DNA of 64,000 nucleotides, taken from NCBI GenBank assembly GCA_022402525.1, contig JAKRSB010000139.1, positions 1 to 64,000 of the forward strand, in the 5' to 3' direction. The notes beneath the pieces are model-generated. The model saw nothing but the letters and a program-made list of their open reading frames with translations. It was not told the origin of the DNA and did no database searches. Shown piece by piece: positions 7,681-17,019 of this stretch. The stretch's first letter is position 1. Each line of letters opens with the position of its first letter. Made by a program: the position numbers and the translations under genes. Source of the DNA: Thermosynechococcaceae cyanobacterium MS004 (lineage in GTDB: Bacteria > Cyanobacteriota > Cyanobacteriia > Thermosynechococcales > Thermosynechococcaceae).

Positions 7681-8592
7681 ATGCCCTTTGCTCTTGAACC
7701 TATGTTTCTGGTTCGGTTTAAAACGCTCTGGCAATCCAGTTTTGCTCCCCCTGCTCTGGCATCTTTCCCTTGGCTGATTGCCCTGAGTCTGGGGTTAATT
7801 GCACTGCACTTAACCCTGCTGTGGCGGGTTGGGCTACAGATGGATGATTTGGTATTGAATAGCGCGTTTTGGGCTGTTCTCTACCCCAAACTTTATCAAA
7901 AGTACCACCGAGCACATGTCGGAGAGTCTGCGATCGCCTTTTGGATAGGAGTGATGCTTGTCGCCGGCATTCTGATGAGATGCACATCGCTGTACGGCAT
8001 TGATGCTCCCTTTGCTAAGCTCATGCCCCTGCTCATTATCATCAGCATGGGGCTAATAGCTTCTGGCTGGAAAGTCTATCGGGATTGGCCGCAACTGTTG
8101 CTGATAGCGCCTTTAGCCATGCCCCAAACGCTCATCAACAGCGGAATGAGCCATGGCGCTGGGGAACCTTTGCAGATTGCCACGGCAAAGACAGCAACCT
8201 TTGTGTTGCACTACCTTGGATTTGCGATTTCTACCCACCAGACCATCATTACCTTACCCCAGGGGAGTGTGGAAATCGAGCTGGCCTGTACTGCCTTTCC
8301 ATCCCTCTTGGTGTTATTGCAGCTTGCCGTGCTGTTTGGTGCAATGCTGCCGATTCCGTGGCGGCAGCAGGCGGTGGTATGGACACTTTCGGCCAGTTTT
8401 GCTGGCGTTGCCAGTGTGGTACGAGTGGCTATTCTTGCCTTTTCGGTTGATCGCCCTGAGTTATTTTCCTTCTGGCACGGCGACCCCGGTCAGCAAATCA
8501 TCTCTACGGGGCTAATTTTGTGCATGGTCACGATCCATCACTTTTTTTACCGCCAGGGGGAACTCCAGGGGGTTACTGATGCTCAAGGCTAA
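7681..8592 (+). CDS. crtA: Cyanoexosortase A
   Basis: A 303-residue polytopic membrane transpeptidase-like protease of the exosortase/archaeosortase superfamily. It is expected to cleave C-terminal sorting signals outside the membrane and transfer the protein to an acceptor. Around eight hydrophobic helices are visible. The catalytic triad pattern is present: Cys at ~203 in ELACTAFPSLL, Arg at ~248 in SVVRVAIL and His at ~266 in FWHGDPGQQ. It overlaps the next gene by 14 bp, which suggests translational coupling, and follows hpsJ by 5 bp. The best candidate substrate nearby is the PFE-CTERM protein at 4742-5416. Assignment to the A subclass rests on the neighbour and overall pattern. The symbol is the one used for the TIGR family and should not be confused with carotenoid crtA. 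Confidence 0.85.
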   Translation: MPFALEPMFLVRFKTLWQSSFAPPALASFPWLIALSLGLIALHLTLLWRVGLQMDDLVLNSAFWAVLYPKLYQKYHRAHVGESAIAFWIGVMLVAGILMRCTSLYGIDAPFAKLMPLLIIISMGLIASGWKVYRDWPQLLLIAPLAMPQTLINSGMSHGAGEPLQIATAKTATFVLHYLGFAISTHQTIITLPQGSVEIELACTAFPSLLVLLQLAVLFGAMLPIPWRQQAVVWTLSASFAGVASVVRVAILAFSVDRPELFSFWHGDPGQQIISTGLILCMVTIHHFFYRQGELQGVTDAQG

Positions 8593-9289
8593 GCCTTTAC
8601 GCACAGTCGGCTTAATGGTGCTGACCGTTGGGGTTCTGTCCAGTTTGGGCAAGCTCCTTGTGCAACCTCAGTCGCTTCAGAACCAGTCTTCTCGCCAACT
8701 GCCTCAAACCCTTCAGCTTTCTGGCTGGACAGGCACTCAACGCAGTCCGCTACCTCGCTCCGAGGTATCAACTCGCTACGACATTGTGTTAGATGCCCAA
8801 GAATATCGCTTTCGTCAGCGCTCTACAGCCTTAACGGTGCAGCTTCGCTATGTTTTTAATACGGACGGTAGCCTAGATACCCTACAGGAGAAATGGGTGA
8901 CGGGGCGATCGCCTGTCCGACCAACGACTCAAACCTCAGAACAAATTACAGCGCTAGGTTACCATGCTTTATCTACCGCCCCAAAAGAGACAGTGCCAGA
9001 GAAAATTCAAGAGACAACTTTAGATACTTGCCTCAACCCCCACGGTAAAACCACTATCACCAGAAGACAGTTCTTAGAGACTCGTCTGAGGCACGACCTA
9101 AACCCCATTCACTTAATGCAGTGGAGCATAGGTCAAACCCCGTTGTTGAATAAACAATGCATCTGGATGCGCCTCATCCTGCACTCAACCCCTCATCGCT
9201 CATCTTCAGCTTTAAGTGAGCAGCTTTATCAAACGCTGAAAGAACTCTATCCTCAGCTGATGACAACCCTACACAAGCCACGCTCTTAG
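8579..9289 (+). CDS. Cyanoexosortase A system-associated protein
   Basis: A 236-residue protein with an N-terminal hydrophobic anchor at ~9-25 (VGLMVLTVGVLSSLGKLLV) and a soluble extracytoplasmic remainder. It begins inside the last codons of the exosortase gene (14-bp overlap), the usual arrangement for the exosortase-associated (EpsI-like) partner. The sequence has LQLSGWTGTQRSPLPRSE and YRFRQRSTALTVQLRYVFNT, resembling the cyanobacterial subfamily. Family function is not established; it is thought to aid the sortase or its polysaccharide context. It converges with the Wzc-like gene across a 72-bp gap that contains two short tandem duplications (ATTATTTCTGCC and AAGCATCTCC). Confidence 0.75.
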   Translation: MLKAKPLRTVGLMVLTVGVLSSLGKLLVQPQSLQNQSSRQLPQTLQLSGWTGTQRSPLPRSEVSTRYDIVLDAQEYRFRQRSTALTVQLRYVFNTDGSLDTLQEKWVTGRSPVRPTTQTSEQITALGYHALSTAPKETVPEKIQETTLDTCLNPHGKTTITRRQFLETRLRHDLNPIHLMQWSIGQTPLLNKQCIWMRLILHSTPHRSSSALSEQLYQTLKELYPQLMTTLHKPRS

Positions 9290-9361
9290 CAGCCTATTAT
9301 TTCTGCCCATTATTTCTGCCTTGAAGCATCTCCCTTAAAGCATCTCCTTTGAAGCAGCAGA

Positions 9362-11671
9362 TTAACGGAAGCGACGGAACCACTTAAAGGTATATTCTTT
9401 AACGCTATTTGCCGCAATTCCCACAACTGGAATTTTTGCAATGCTTAGGCGATCTAGAGCATTGGTTAAGTTTGTCGATGCGCCCCACTTTCTAAATTTC
9501 ACCACCAGCAGCACCCCATCGGTATGGGTTGCAAGAATGCCTAGATCTGCTAATCCCATGAGGGGAGGCGTGTCATAAATAACAATGTCAAAAGACTCCC
9601 GTACACGGCGCATAAATTCCTGCATGCGGGGAGAAGCCAGCGCTCGTGTTGGATCTGGGGGAGAAGTTCCGGCGCTGATAAAAAATAAATCGTTTTCCCA
9701 ATTGAGGGGACGAATGACCTGCTTGAGGGTGTTTTGCCCCATCAAGAAATCTCCTAATCCAGGGCGAGGTGCCATTCCGAGGAACTCGCTGGCCGCATTA
9801 CCCCCACCCTGAAAATGAGCGTCAACTAGCAACACCCGCTGGCTCATAGCAGCCGCAGCCTGCGCCAAGTGGAGCGCAATAATGGTGCGTCCCTCTCCCT
9901 GCGATGCGGAACTGACCGCAAGTGTCCACTGCTTTGAGTTATCTTGAACTCTTGAAATGTAGGTATTGAGCGTGCGAAAGGCTTCTAGAAAACCGTAGGT
10001 ACTCCCCGTAGGGACGGGCGCAGGAAAATCGTCTTCCCCATCTACAATCACTACGTCTGTATTAAAGTCAGCATTAAAGTCAGCGTCATTGTTAGCGTCA
10101 TCGTCACGATAGGTAGGCTTTGTCAGATCTGAGTTGGGCAGTATGAATGCTTTTTCTAATAAAGGTCGCCAGTCTACGGCGTAGGCGTCAGTGCCTGCGG
10201 AGCGTAAGTCTTTGCGATAGGGAATGGTGCCCAAAATTGGAAGTCGGGTTATGCGCCGTAAGTCGCTGACCGTGTAGAAGGCTCCTTCGATCCGCTCTAG
10301 CAAAACGGCAAGCACGATGGATAGCACTGCACCACCAATAAAACCGGATATTACTCCCTTCATAAAGCTACCCTTAGGGAGGGGAATAGGTTCTTTGGTC
10401 GGACGTACCAATTGCCACGGCACTTGATTTTGAGCAGCTTCGATTTCAAGCCCTTCTCTAGACGTTATAAATCGCTCTAGGCTTTCATTAGCGGCCTTCA
10501 GATCGCGCTGTAGGTCTGCAAAAATCCGAGAGACTGAGGGCATTTTTTGATATTTAAGATTGATTTGGCGCTGAATTTCTGCCAGCGACCTTTCTCGCGC
10601 AGATGAAATCTGCATGTCGTTATTGAGCGTCGCCAACTGGTTTTTGACGGCTCTTTGAGCCTCAGATTGAAGTAGGGGGATCAAATTCGCCTGCTGCTGT
10701 CGCAACATTTTAATCGTGGGGCTATTCTCCCCAAACCGAGCCAGCTCAATGGCGATTTGGCGATCTAAGGCCTGGAACTGAGAGAGGAATTCTTTATAGG
10801 TTGGAGATTGATTGATTGTAACAAGCGCTCCATCCTGCTTTTTCAAGATGCTATGCCGAATTTTCATCGTATCCAGCTCGTTGCGTAGCGCTTGTCTTTG
10901 CTGGGTAATATCTGCAATTTTTTTATAGAGATCAGCAGAATAGGACTCAGGCTCTACGAAATTAAAGGTTTGCCTGAGATTTTGAATTTGATCTTGAATC
11001 TGATTGACTCTTTTGCGGAATTCTGGTAGCTGCTCATCAACAAATTTAATCCCTTGTCTCAGACTGGCGCGCTGTTCCTCAAAGCTATATTTTAAATAGC
11101 CTTTAGACACCTTTTCGAGAATAAATTTAATTTTTTCTGGATTTTCATCCTTTAACTTAACTTCAATAACTTTGGTTTCGCCAAGCCGATAGACCGTCAA
11201 GCTTTTGTTTAGGTATTCAGCTGTTACCTCAGGAAATCTCTGATTGATTTCTGCGACGATGGGTGCCAAGACCTTAGGACTCAGTAAAACCTCAATCTGC
11301 GTTGTATAGTCAAACTCTACGTTTGAACCTCCAGCTTGTTTCTCTCCCGTCAGATTGGAAAGCTTTTGTTTTTCAGTGACGGGCTGTACCAAGAGTTGAA
11401 AAGTGCTTTCATAGGTGAGCTCTTCCTTATAGGCTTTAAGTCCAGAAAATAAAGCTAGTCCGATGGATAGCCCCATAATCAAAACTTTTTTCCGCCGCGC
11501 CATTCCAATTAATTTAGGGATGTTGACGGAGCCTTCAGAGCTTTCTGGGACTGTGAGTAATTCCGCATCGTGATCGCTAAACTTGGCGGTGCCGACAGGC
11601 TTTTTTGTAGTGCCTAAATTAGAATTAGATATCTCATCCATTGGAAGTGTTTTTGAAGCCTCAATTGTCAA
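9362..11671 (-). CDS. Wzc/GumC-like polysaccharide co-polymerase with degenerate tyrosine-kinase domain
   Basis: A 769-residue inner-membrane protein controlling polysaccharide chain length and export. A Wzz-type domain begins after a first TM helix at ~59-78 (VLIMGLSIGLALFSGL). Long coiled coils (~200-400) lead to a second TM helix at ~437-460, and a cytoplasmic CpsD-type ATPase domain occupies ~560-760. The ATPase domain departs from active BY-kinases. The Walker A is SSASQGEGRTII, with Arg (~595) where the catalytic Lys should be. Walker A' is VLLVDAHF rather than (I/V)DAD, and Walker B (IVIYDTPP) is intact. No C-terminal tyrosine cluster is present; the end is EYTFKWFRRFR. I infer a structural co-polymerase without kinase activity. 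It follows the Wza-like gene by 86 bp on the same strand. Confidence 0.85.
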   Translation of the reverse strand: MTIEASKTLPMDEISNSNLGTTKKPVGTAKFSDHDAELLTVPESSEGSVNIPKLIGMARRKKVLIMGLSIGLALFSGLKAYKEELTYESTFQLLVQPVTEKQKLSNLTGEKQAGGSNVEFDYTTQIEVLLSPKVLAPIVAEINQRFPEVTAEYLNKSLTVYRLGETKVIEVKLKDENPEKIKFILEKVSKGYLKYSFEEQRASLRQGIKFVDEQLPEFRKRVNQIQDQIQNLRQTFNFVEPESYSADLYKKIADITQQRQALRNELDTMKIRHSILKKQDGALVTINQSPTYKEFLSQFQALDRQIAIELARFGENSPTIKMLRQQQANLIPLLQSEAQRAVKNQLATLNNDMQISSARERSLAEIQRQINLKYQKMPSVSRIFADLQRDLKAANESLERFITSREGLEIEAAQNQVPWQLVRPTKEPIPLPKGSFMKGVISGFIGGAVLSIVLAVLLERIEGAFYTVSDLRRITRLPILGTIPYRKDLRSAGTDAYAVDWRPLLEKAFILPNSDLTKPTYRDDDANNDADFNADFNTDVVIVDGEDDFPAPVPTGSTYGFLEAFRTLNTYISRVQDNSKQWTLAVSSASQGEGRTIIALHLAQAAAAMSQRVLLVDAHFQGGGNAASEFLGMAPRPGLGDFLMGQNTLKQVIRPLNWENDLFFISAGTSPPDPTRALASPRMQEFMRRVRESFDIVIYDTPPLMGLADLGILATHTDGVLLVVKFRKWGASTNLTNALDRLSIAKIPVVGIAANSVKEYTFKWFRRFR

Positions 11672-11757
11672 TTGGTGAATGGGTGGATGGGATGTGACTG
11701 ATTGAGATAAGGATTTAGTTGAGGGTTTAGACGAGGACTGGATGAGAGCTTTGAAAG

Positions 11758-13272
11758 CTACTTTGTCGCCGGAAACAAGAAGTTAAAGAAGTTCAAGAAG
11801 GAAAAGGATTGACTGATCGGGGAAAGAATCTTGCTTAAAATATCGCCATAGCGCGCCAGGGTGGAGCTTCCGACCAGCACGACGTCTCTGTGCTGCAAAA
11901 TCGGATTTGCATTCTCACTAATGGAGTCTGACCAGCGGACGGGATATTTCCGACGGGTGACGGAACCATCTGGATTAGCTCGAATCAATTCGACGGTTTT
12001 CACTTGGGCACGTCTGTTAAAACCCCCAACCAATAGCAGGGCTTGATTAAGGGAGGTATTGGGGGGAACTTTTACAAGCCCTGGCGAGAGCACTTCGCCC
12101 AAAATGCCAACCTGCATATCGGTTGGGGATAGGTTGGCCGAGCCAATCAGGCTTGCCTCTTCGGGCTGGACGGGGGCTCTCTGGAGCAAGATGCGATCGC
12201 CACTGCGCAGGGTGATATCTTGCCGAAGGTCAGCATTCTGAATGAGCGCCCAAAGGTTTACGTCTAAAACCTGATCTGTCCCATTGGGGCTGAGGCGGTA
12301 AACCTTCACCTGCTTGAGGTCGGCAGTCCCTGTAATTCCTCCAGCAAAGGCGATCGCATCGGTAATGGTGGGCAGCTTGGTATCGACGACGGGAATGTTG
12401 TATGCGCCGGGGCGATTGATGGCTCCGGACAGCGCAATTTTGAGGGGGCTGGAGGCCAGGAGCTGCACCGCAATAAATGGCTTTCGTAAAACATCGGTCT
12501 GGACGTAGCGTTCTGTAACGGCCTGAGTCGCCTCAGCTAAAGTCATGCCCCAGAGCGATAGCGATCCGGCAACGGGTAAGTTAACTGTGCCATCACTCAT
12601 GATTACGTTCTTGGTCGTAAACTCTGGAACGTTTGCCACGAAGATAGAAATGCTATCGCCAATGGCGAGACGATACGTATCCAGCTCGTAGGGGTTGACG
12701 ACGCGGGGAACCGTTCCGGGAATTGGAGGGGGCGCGCTGGAATCTGCTCCAGCAGGGCTGAGGGGCGCGTTGTCTAGGCTGGGGTTTAAGGGGGACGCTG
12801 TGACCTGTGACCCTGGAATTTTGGGGAATGGAAATTGTGGCGCGATGGCCCCTGGAAAAGGGATCGAAGGTGCTGCTAGAACTGCTGGAGGCACCTTGGT
12901 TGGAGGGGTGACCCCAGGTGGAGTCGAAAAAATGGGTTGAAAACTAGCTTGAGGCCTAGGGGGTTGAGCTGTAGGGGCCGCAATAGGGGCTGCAATAGGG
13001 GCCGCTATTGGGGCTGCTATTGGGGTTTGCGTTAAGGGAACTGTTGGGACAGGAAGCCCATTATTATTGAGCCCGCTATTATTGAGCCCACCATTATTGA
13101 TCTGGGGCTTTAAGACGGGTAGCCTCGGAAACGAGGGTCGTGGCGCACTTTGGGTGGGGACGGGTCTGAAGCCCAGTGCTGCGGCAAAGACAGATACCGT
13201 ACTCAGTGCGATCGCAACGGTGCGGCGATCGCAGCTAAGTCGAAGTGAGTTTGGGGTGGACTGAACAGGCAT
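11758..13272 (-). CDS. Outer-membrane polysaccharide export protein (Wza/OPX family)
   Basis: A 504-residue OPX protein. It begins with a basic N-terminus and hydrophobic stretch (RTVAIALSTVSVFAAALGF), a probable signal sequence without an obvious lipobox. A long Pro/Ala/Asn-rich linker (~45-190) follows, containing two tandem repeats. The export domain ~195-280 starts DTYRLAIGDSISIFVANVPE and is the PES motif region. At least two SLBB-type domains follow (~290-370 and ~395-470), with SGAINRPGAYNIP and LGEVLSPGLVKVP as their first strands. It would form the outer-membrane or periplasmic channel working with the Wzc-like protein just downstream. The low-complexity linker is much longer than in enterobacterial Wza, as is common in cyanobacteria. 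Confidence 0.88.
   Translation of the reverse strand: MPVQSTPNSLRLSCDRRTVAIALSTVSVFAAALGFRPVPTQSAPRPSFPRLPVLKPQINNGGLNNSGLNNNGLPVPTVPLTQTPIAAPIAAPIAAPIAAPTAQPPRPQASFQPIFSTPPGVTPPTKVPPAVLAAPSIPFPGAIAPQFPFPKIPGSQVTASPLNPSLDNAPLSPAGADSSAPPPIPGTVPRVVNPYELDTYRLAIGDSISIFVANVPEFTTKNVIMSDGTVNLPVAGSLSLWGMTLAEATQAVTERYVQTDVLRKPFIAVQLLASSPLKIALSGAINRPGAYNIPVVDTKLPTITDAIAFAGGITGTADLKQVKVYRLSPNGTDQVLDVNLWALIQNADLRQDITLRSGDRILLQRAPVQPEEASLIGSANLSPTDMQVGILGEVLSPGLVKVPPNTSLNQALLLVGGFNRRAQVKTVELIRANPDGSVTRRKYPVRWSDSISENANPILQHRDVVLVGSSTLARYGDILSKILSPISQSFSFLNFFNFLFPATK
12974..13107. repeat. Two in-frame tandem repeats in the Wza-like gene (12 bp x4 and 15 bp x3)
   Basis: At 12974-13021 four 12-bp units of the form GGGGCYGCWATW encode the tetrapeptide PIAA repeated. 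At 13063-13107 three 15-bp units beginning ATTATTGAGCCC encode NNGGL/NNSGL/NNNGL. Both keep frame and lie in the proline-rich linker. Confidence 0.85.
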
Positions 13273-13425
13273 AGAATTCGCTTGAATGAAATGCTGAATA
13301 GGAAGTATTCTCGTCTCCGCGATTTCAACTTCATAACTTCAACTTCATACTCAGTTTGCCCATTCCTACCCCAGCAAGGGACAGTTACCCTGTACGAATA
13401 GATAGAAAACCCAGGGAAGGTCAGA

Positions 13426-14253
13426 TTAGCCCTCTTCTAACAGCCGCAGAGACAGCAAAAGTTCAGCCAAAACCCGCTGATAGGCGTAATACCAGCCTGC
13501 TCTGCCGTCTAAAATGCCGCCGCGCAGAATGAGGCAGTAGAAGAAAATGACGAGAGGCCCCAAAATTTTAGTTTTACGAATGCGATCGCCCCAACTTAAC
13601 TCCTGGGTAGGCGTGGTACGGTGTTTTTCGATTTCTAGTAATACATACCGATCCTGTGCCCACAGCCACCGAGACAGGGGTTTGCGATCGTCGTGGAGAA
13701 TCGCGGACGATAGCGCAGCGGTTGAACCATCTACCGTCAGCAGTTGTGTATGACCATCATCTATATAGGTAGCAAAATCGCGCCGGAATAGGGCGATGCG
13801 CGGCGGCAGCAGGGTTCCTTGCAGGGGGCGTCCAAACACGCAGTATTTGAAGGGAATTTTAAAGCCATCAAAGGGGGTATGTGGGTCAAGGGCGGCCATT
13901 TCAGCAATCAACTCATTGCTAAGCTGATAGTCGGCATCTAAGGACAGCACCCACTCCGTGTGTACCTGTGCCAAGCCGTAGTTCCACTGCTGGGCGTGGG
14001 TATCAAACACCCGCTGGAATAATTCAACCTGGGGATAGGCTTTGGCAATATTGATCGTTTCATCCGTACTAAAACTATCGATAATCACAATGCGCTTTGC
14101 CCAAGTGAGAGTTTTAAGGGTGCGCTCTAGGTTCGGTTCTTCGTTGTAGGTCAAAATGACGGGCGTTAGGCAGTCCAGAAGGCTGGCTTGCTCAATTTCT
14201 GGCGCAAGGGGGGCAGGACGGGTCGAAACAATGGAAGGGACTACGCTGGTCAT
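13426..14253 (-). CDS. Glycosyltransferase family 2 (WaaE/KdtX-like)
   Basis: A 275-residue inverting GT-A fold transferase. The nucleotide-binding start is VILTYNEEPNLERTLKTLTW, the metal-binding motif is LSLDADYQLS, and the acceptor side has PFKYCVFGRPLQG. This arrangement matches the WaaE-like GT2 group that adds a beta-linked sugar to lipid-linked glycans or LPS core. A hydrophobic segment near the C-terminus (LVIFFYCLILRGG) may dock it to the membrane. Its ATG overlaps the stop of the upstream GT4 gene (ATGA, 4 bp), so the two are translationally coupled. Confidence 0.85.
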   Translation of the reverse strand: MTSVVPSIVSTRPAPLAPEIEQASLLDCLTPVILTYNEEPNLERTLKTLTWAKRIVIIDSFSTDETINIAKAYPQVELFQRVFDTHAQQWNYGLAQVHTEWVLSLDADYQLSNELIAEMAALDPHTPFDGFKIPFKYCVFGRPLQGTLLPPRIALFRRDFATYIDDGHTQLLTVDGSTAALSSAILHDDRKPLSRWLWAQDRYVLLEIEKHRTTPTQELSWGDRIRKTKILGPLVIFFYCLILRGGILDGRAGWYYAYQRVLAELLLSLRLLEEG

Positions 14254-15497
14254 GGTGCTTGGTAAAGGGGTGAGGGGGCAACAATGTTAGAGGTGCTGGA
14301 ATTGGCGGTGCTGGATTGGAGAACCGTGCGATACTGCGCTTCAAGCTGGAGGGCAATGCTGTCCCAGCTATACTGCGCTTCAACAATCTGACGGGCGCGA
14401 TCGCCCTTATCCCGGCGCGCTTGGGCATCCTGTAACGCGGTCTGGGCCGCTTCTGCAATGGCCTGGATCTCCAGATCGCAAACCCAGCCTAAATTCTGCT
14501 GCTGAACCAGTTCTGCCAGTGCTACACCAGGGGTGAGCAGTGCGGGTGTGCCGGCAGCGAGTGCTTCTAAGACCGCAATGCCAAAATTTTCGGAGTGAGA
14601 GGTGAGGGCAAAAAGATCGGCCCCCTGCAGGTAGAGCTGCTTGGTTTCTCCCGTGGCAAACCCAACCTTACGGGTTCTGGCCTCTAGGCCATTGTCCCGC
14701 AGCAGATCGTTGAGGGTGGCTTCGTAGTCTGGGTCGCCGCTGCCTGCCAAAAGAAAGGTAAATCGCTCGGTTTTCAGTCGCGCTAGGGCTGCAATCAGCG
14801 CATCCAATCCTTTTTTAGGATGGAGCCGAGACATGAACAAAAGAATGGGCTCATCCGGGGGGAGCTGCAACTGCTCTCGCAATTTGAGCCGCGCTTGGGG
14901 AATGGGGGCGGGCATCCGCAGCCCGTGGGGCAGCACAAATCCACCCACATTGAGGTTAAGTGCCGCTGCTTCTTGCTGCTCTTGAATGGCGGTAAAGTGT
15001 AGCCCCTGACTGCCCTTGAGATTTGCGCGCTCAATGACGTTTAGGTAAATCTGTTTGCGAAGGCGACTTTGGGTCAGTGACCACTCGCAGAGCTGACCGA
15101 GGGGACGACTAAAATAGGGGATGCCCTGATGACGGGCGATCGCCATTGCAGCGGTAGGCGCGTAGGAAAAAATGGCGTGGACGTGGAGCAAGTCGTAGGT
15201 TTTTGCCTGCTGCTTTAGCCAGCGTCTTAAGTCCCCTGAAATAATAAACTCTCGCACGGCGCTAATTTTGGAGCGCTGACGGGGAAAGCAGTAGACCGGA
15301 ACAGTACCGCCCCCGGTGACTGGATGCTCAAAACGCTGGTGCAGGGGAAGATCCAGCTCTGTAAGGCCATTGTCATTGGTGGTTGCAATGTCCGCCTCAA
15401 TGCCCCGCTGACGCAGCGCCTGTACCATCTCTAGAACGGCTTGACTCGGCCCCCCCCGCACGGGAGAGATAGAAGGAATAACGTGGAGAACTTTCAT
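14250..15497 (-). CDS. Glycosyltransferase family 4 (GT-B)
   Basis: A 415-residue retaining glycosyltransferase. The N-domain begins KVLHVIPSISPVRGGPSQAV, the usual GGxxxx acceptor-site loop. The C-domain has LFMSRLHPKKGLDALIAALA and the donor-binding segment SHSENFGIAVLEALAAGTPA, the E-x7-E motif of GT4. The sugar specificity cannot be read from sequence. It sits in the Wza-side block of the polysaccharide locus, 108 bp after the preceding GT4 gene and overlapping the GT2 gene downstream by 4 bp. Confidence 0.88.
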   Translation of the reverse strand: MKVLHVIPSISPVRGGPSQAVLEMVQALRQRGIEADIATTNDNGLTELDLPLHQRFEHPVTGGGTVPVYCFPRQRSKISAVREFIISGDLRRWLKQQAKTYDLLHVHAIFSYAPTAAMAIARHQGIPYFSRPLGQLCEWSLTQSRLRKQIYLNVIERANLKGSQGLHFTAIQEQQEAAALNLNVGGFVLPHGLRMPAPIPQARLKLREQLQLPPDEPILLFMSRLHPKKGLDALIAALARLKTERFTFLLAGSGDPDYEATLNDLLRDNGLEARTRKVGFATGETKQLYLQGADLFALTSHSENFGIAVLEALAAGTPALLTPGVALAELVQQQNLGWVCDLEIQAIAEAAQTALQDAQARRDKGDRARQIVEAQYSWDSIALQLEAQYRTVLQSSTANSSTSNIVAPSPLYQAP

Positions 15498-15605
15498 GGG
15501 TCAAAACCCTTTTTATTGCAAAGGCGCTTTGTCTCAAAGGCGCTCTGTCTTAGGGTGCACCAACGCCAAGCTCCGCCGATCAGGGGGAGGCTGAGGAACG
15601 TTTCA

Positions 15606-16778
15606 TCAGGGCTGCATCAGCGGTGATGTTTGGAGCTGATGGGCTAAGTTATGTTGAAACTGCTGGAATCCAAAGCGTTTGATGGTTGCTTGACGCAGCG
15701 CTTCGGGCTGGTAGAGCAGTGGGTTGGTGTAAGTTTTCTGCAAAATTTCAAGGGCAGTTTGGGCGATCGCCCCCACATCCTCGGCATTCACCAGTGCGCC
15801 CAATTCCCCATCGACAACCGCATCTCGACCACCATCCAGATGGCTGGCTAACACAGGCTTTCCAGAGGCCAGCGCTTCTAGAAACACGATGCCAAACCCT
15901 TCCAATTTGCTGGGCATGGCGTAGAGGTCGCACAGATTATAGTGATCGCCCAGTTCTTCGTCGGGGACAAATCCAGCCAGAATAACCGTATTTTGTAAAT
16001 TGCGACGGGCAATTTCTGCTTCCAGACGAGGGCGATCGTTGCCTTTCCCCACAATCAAGTAGCAAACGTCTGGCAGGGTCTGGCGAATCTGCGGCAGCGC
16101 CTCTAGCATCTGGTCGTAGGGGCGAAAATCTTCCCCTGCTGCGAGGCGATTCACGGTTAGGATGACGGGGCGGTTGGGCGGCAAGCCGTAGCGTTGGAGC
16201 AGATGAACGGGCTTAGGTGCAACCTGAAATCGCTCTGCAGCAAAGGTATTGGGCAGGAGCTGAATCTTGTCTGGGTCTATCCCCTGCTCAGAAATGAGGC
16301 GATCGCGGGTATAGCGACTGACCGCTAGAATCCGATCCGCATGGGCGAGAGACTTGCGTAGGATTGGCTTCTGCACATCCCAGGCTTCAAACCCGTGGGC
16401 CACAGTCCAGTAGGGAATGCCCGCTACCTGCTTGAGACGATAGGCTACCGTCGTCAAGTTGAGGTGGGTCGAAAGAATGAGTCGAGGTCGTTCGACTAAG
16501 CCCCAGCGAAACAGGTCGGCGCCAAAGGTCGGAATCCTAAATTTTGCAGGGATACGACCCATGCAGTGAATATGCTGATGGCTAGATAGCTGCAAATTGG
16601 ATGGTGCATCCCGATCATGCAGACAAAAGATGCGCTGACGAACATCTGGGCAAGCGTTTTGTAACGCCTCCCAGAAAAAGGTTGAAAAGGTCTGAATGCC
16701 GCCTTTCAGGTCAAACAGGCCCGTCGTCCAAAGGTGCAGTGAGCGGTCTGGCCGAGATGGAATTATAAGGGAAGACAT
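15606..16778 (-). CDS. Glycosyltransferase family 4 (GT-B)
   Basis: A 390-residue GT4 enzyme starting MSSLIIPSRPDRSLHLWTTG. A GGIQTF acceptor loop follows, then ILTVNRLAAGEDFRPYDQML at the start of the C-domain and the E-x7-E donor motif MPSKLEGFGIVFLEALASGK. I chose the start at 16778 over the ATG nine codons upstream because the extra residues are not family-like. It is the first gene after the initiating transferase block and could add the second or third sugar; its specificity is unknown. Confidence 0.87.
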   Translation of the reverse strand: MSSLIIPSRPDRSLHLWTTGLFDLKGGIQTFSTFFWEALQNACPDVRQRIFCLHDRDAPSNLQLSSHQHIHCMGRIPAKFRIPTFGADLFRWGLVERPRLILSTHLNLTTVAYRLKQVAGIPYWTVAHGFEAWDVQKPILRKSLAHADRILAVSRYTRDRLISEQGIDPDKIQLLPNTFAAERFQVAPKPVHLLQRYGLPPNRPVILTVNRLAAGEDFRPYDQMLEALPQIRQTLPDVCYLIVGKGNDRPRLEAEIARRNLQNTVILAGFVPDEELGDHYNLCDLYAMPSKLEGFGIVFLEALASGKPVLASHLDGGRDAVVDGELGALVNAEDVGAIAQTALEILQKTYTNPLLYQPEALRQATIKRFGFQQFQHNLAHQLQTSPLMQP

Positions 16779-16884
16779 ACAGCAGACCTGCCTAAAATCA
16801 ACCAAATCAAACCCTTCAGTCGTGCTTCGCAGTTCCTGTACTTAGTTCACTCTTTTTTAACGTGCGTTCGATGATGCACTTAAT

Positions 16885-16990
16885 GCCCCTCACCCCAAAC
16901 CCCTCTCCGAAAGGCGAGGGAATTAAGAAGCTTGATTGCTAATTGCTCTTCCTGCTCTCTAGGGAGCAGGAGGATGGGAGGATGAGGGGC
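16885..16990. repeat. ~106-bp palindromic dispersed repeat (MITE-like)
   Basis: The ends GCCCCTCA (16885-16892) and TGAGGGGC (16983-16990) are perfect inverted repeats. Inside are CCCCTCTCCGAAAGGCGAGGG and a hairpin TCCTGCTC...GAGCAGGA. CCCTCACCCC...CCCTCTCC segments of this kind recur in the intergenic regions of many cyanobacterial genomes. A related element lies at 30389-30482. Confidence 0.6.
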
Positions 16991-17019
16991 GGCTGTTTTT
17001 GATCGAACTCACTCTTTTT

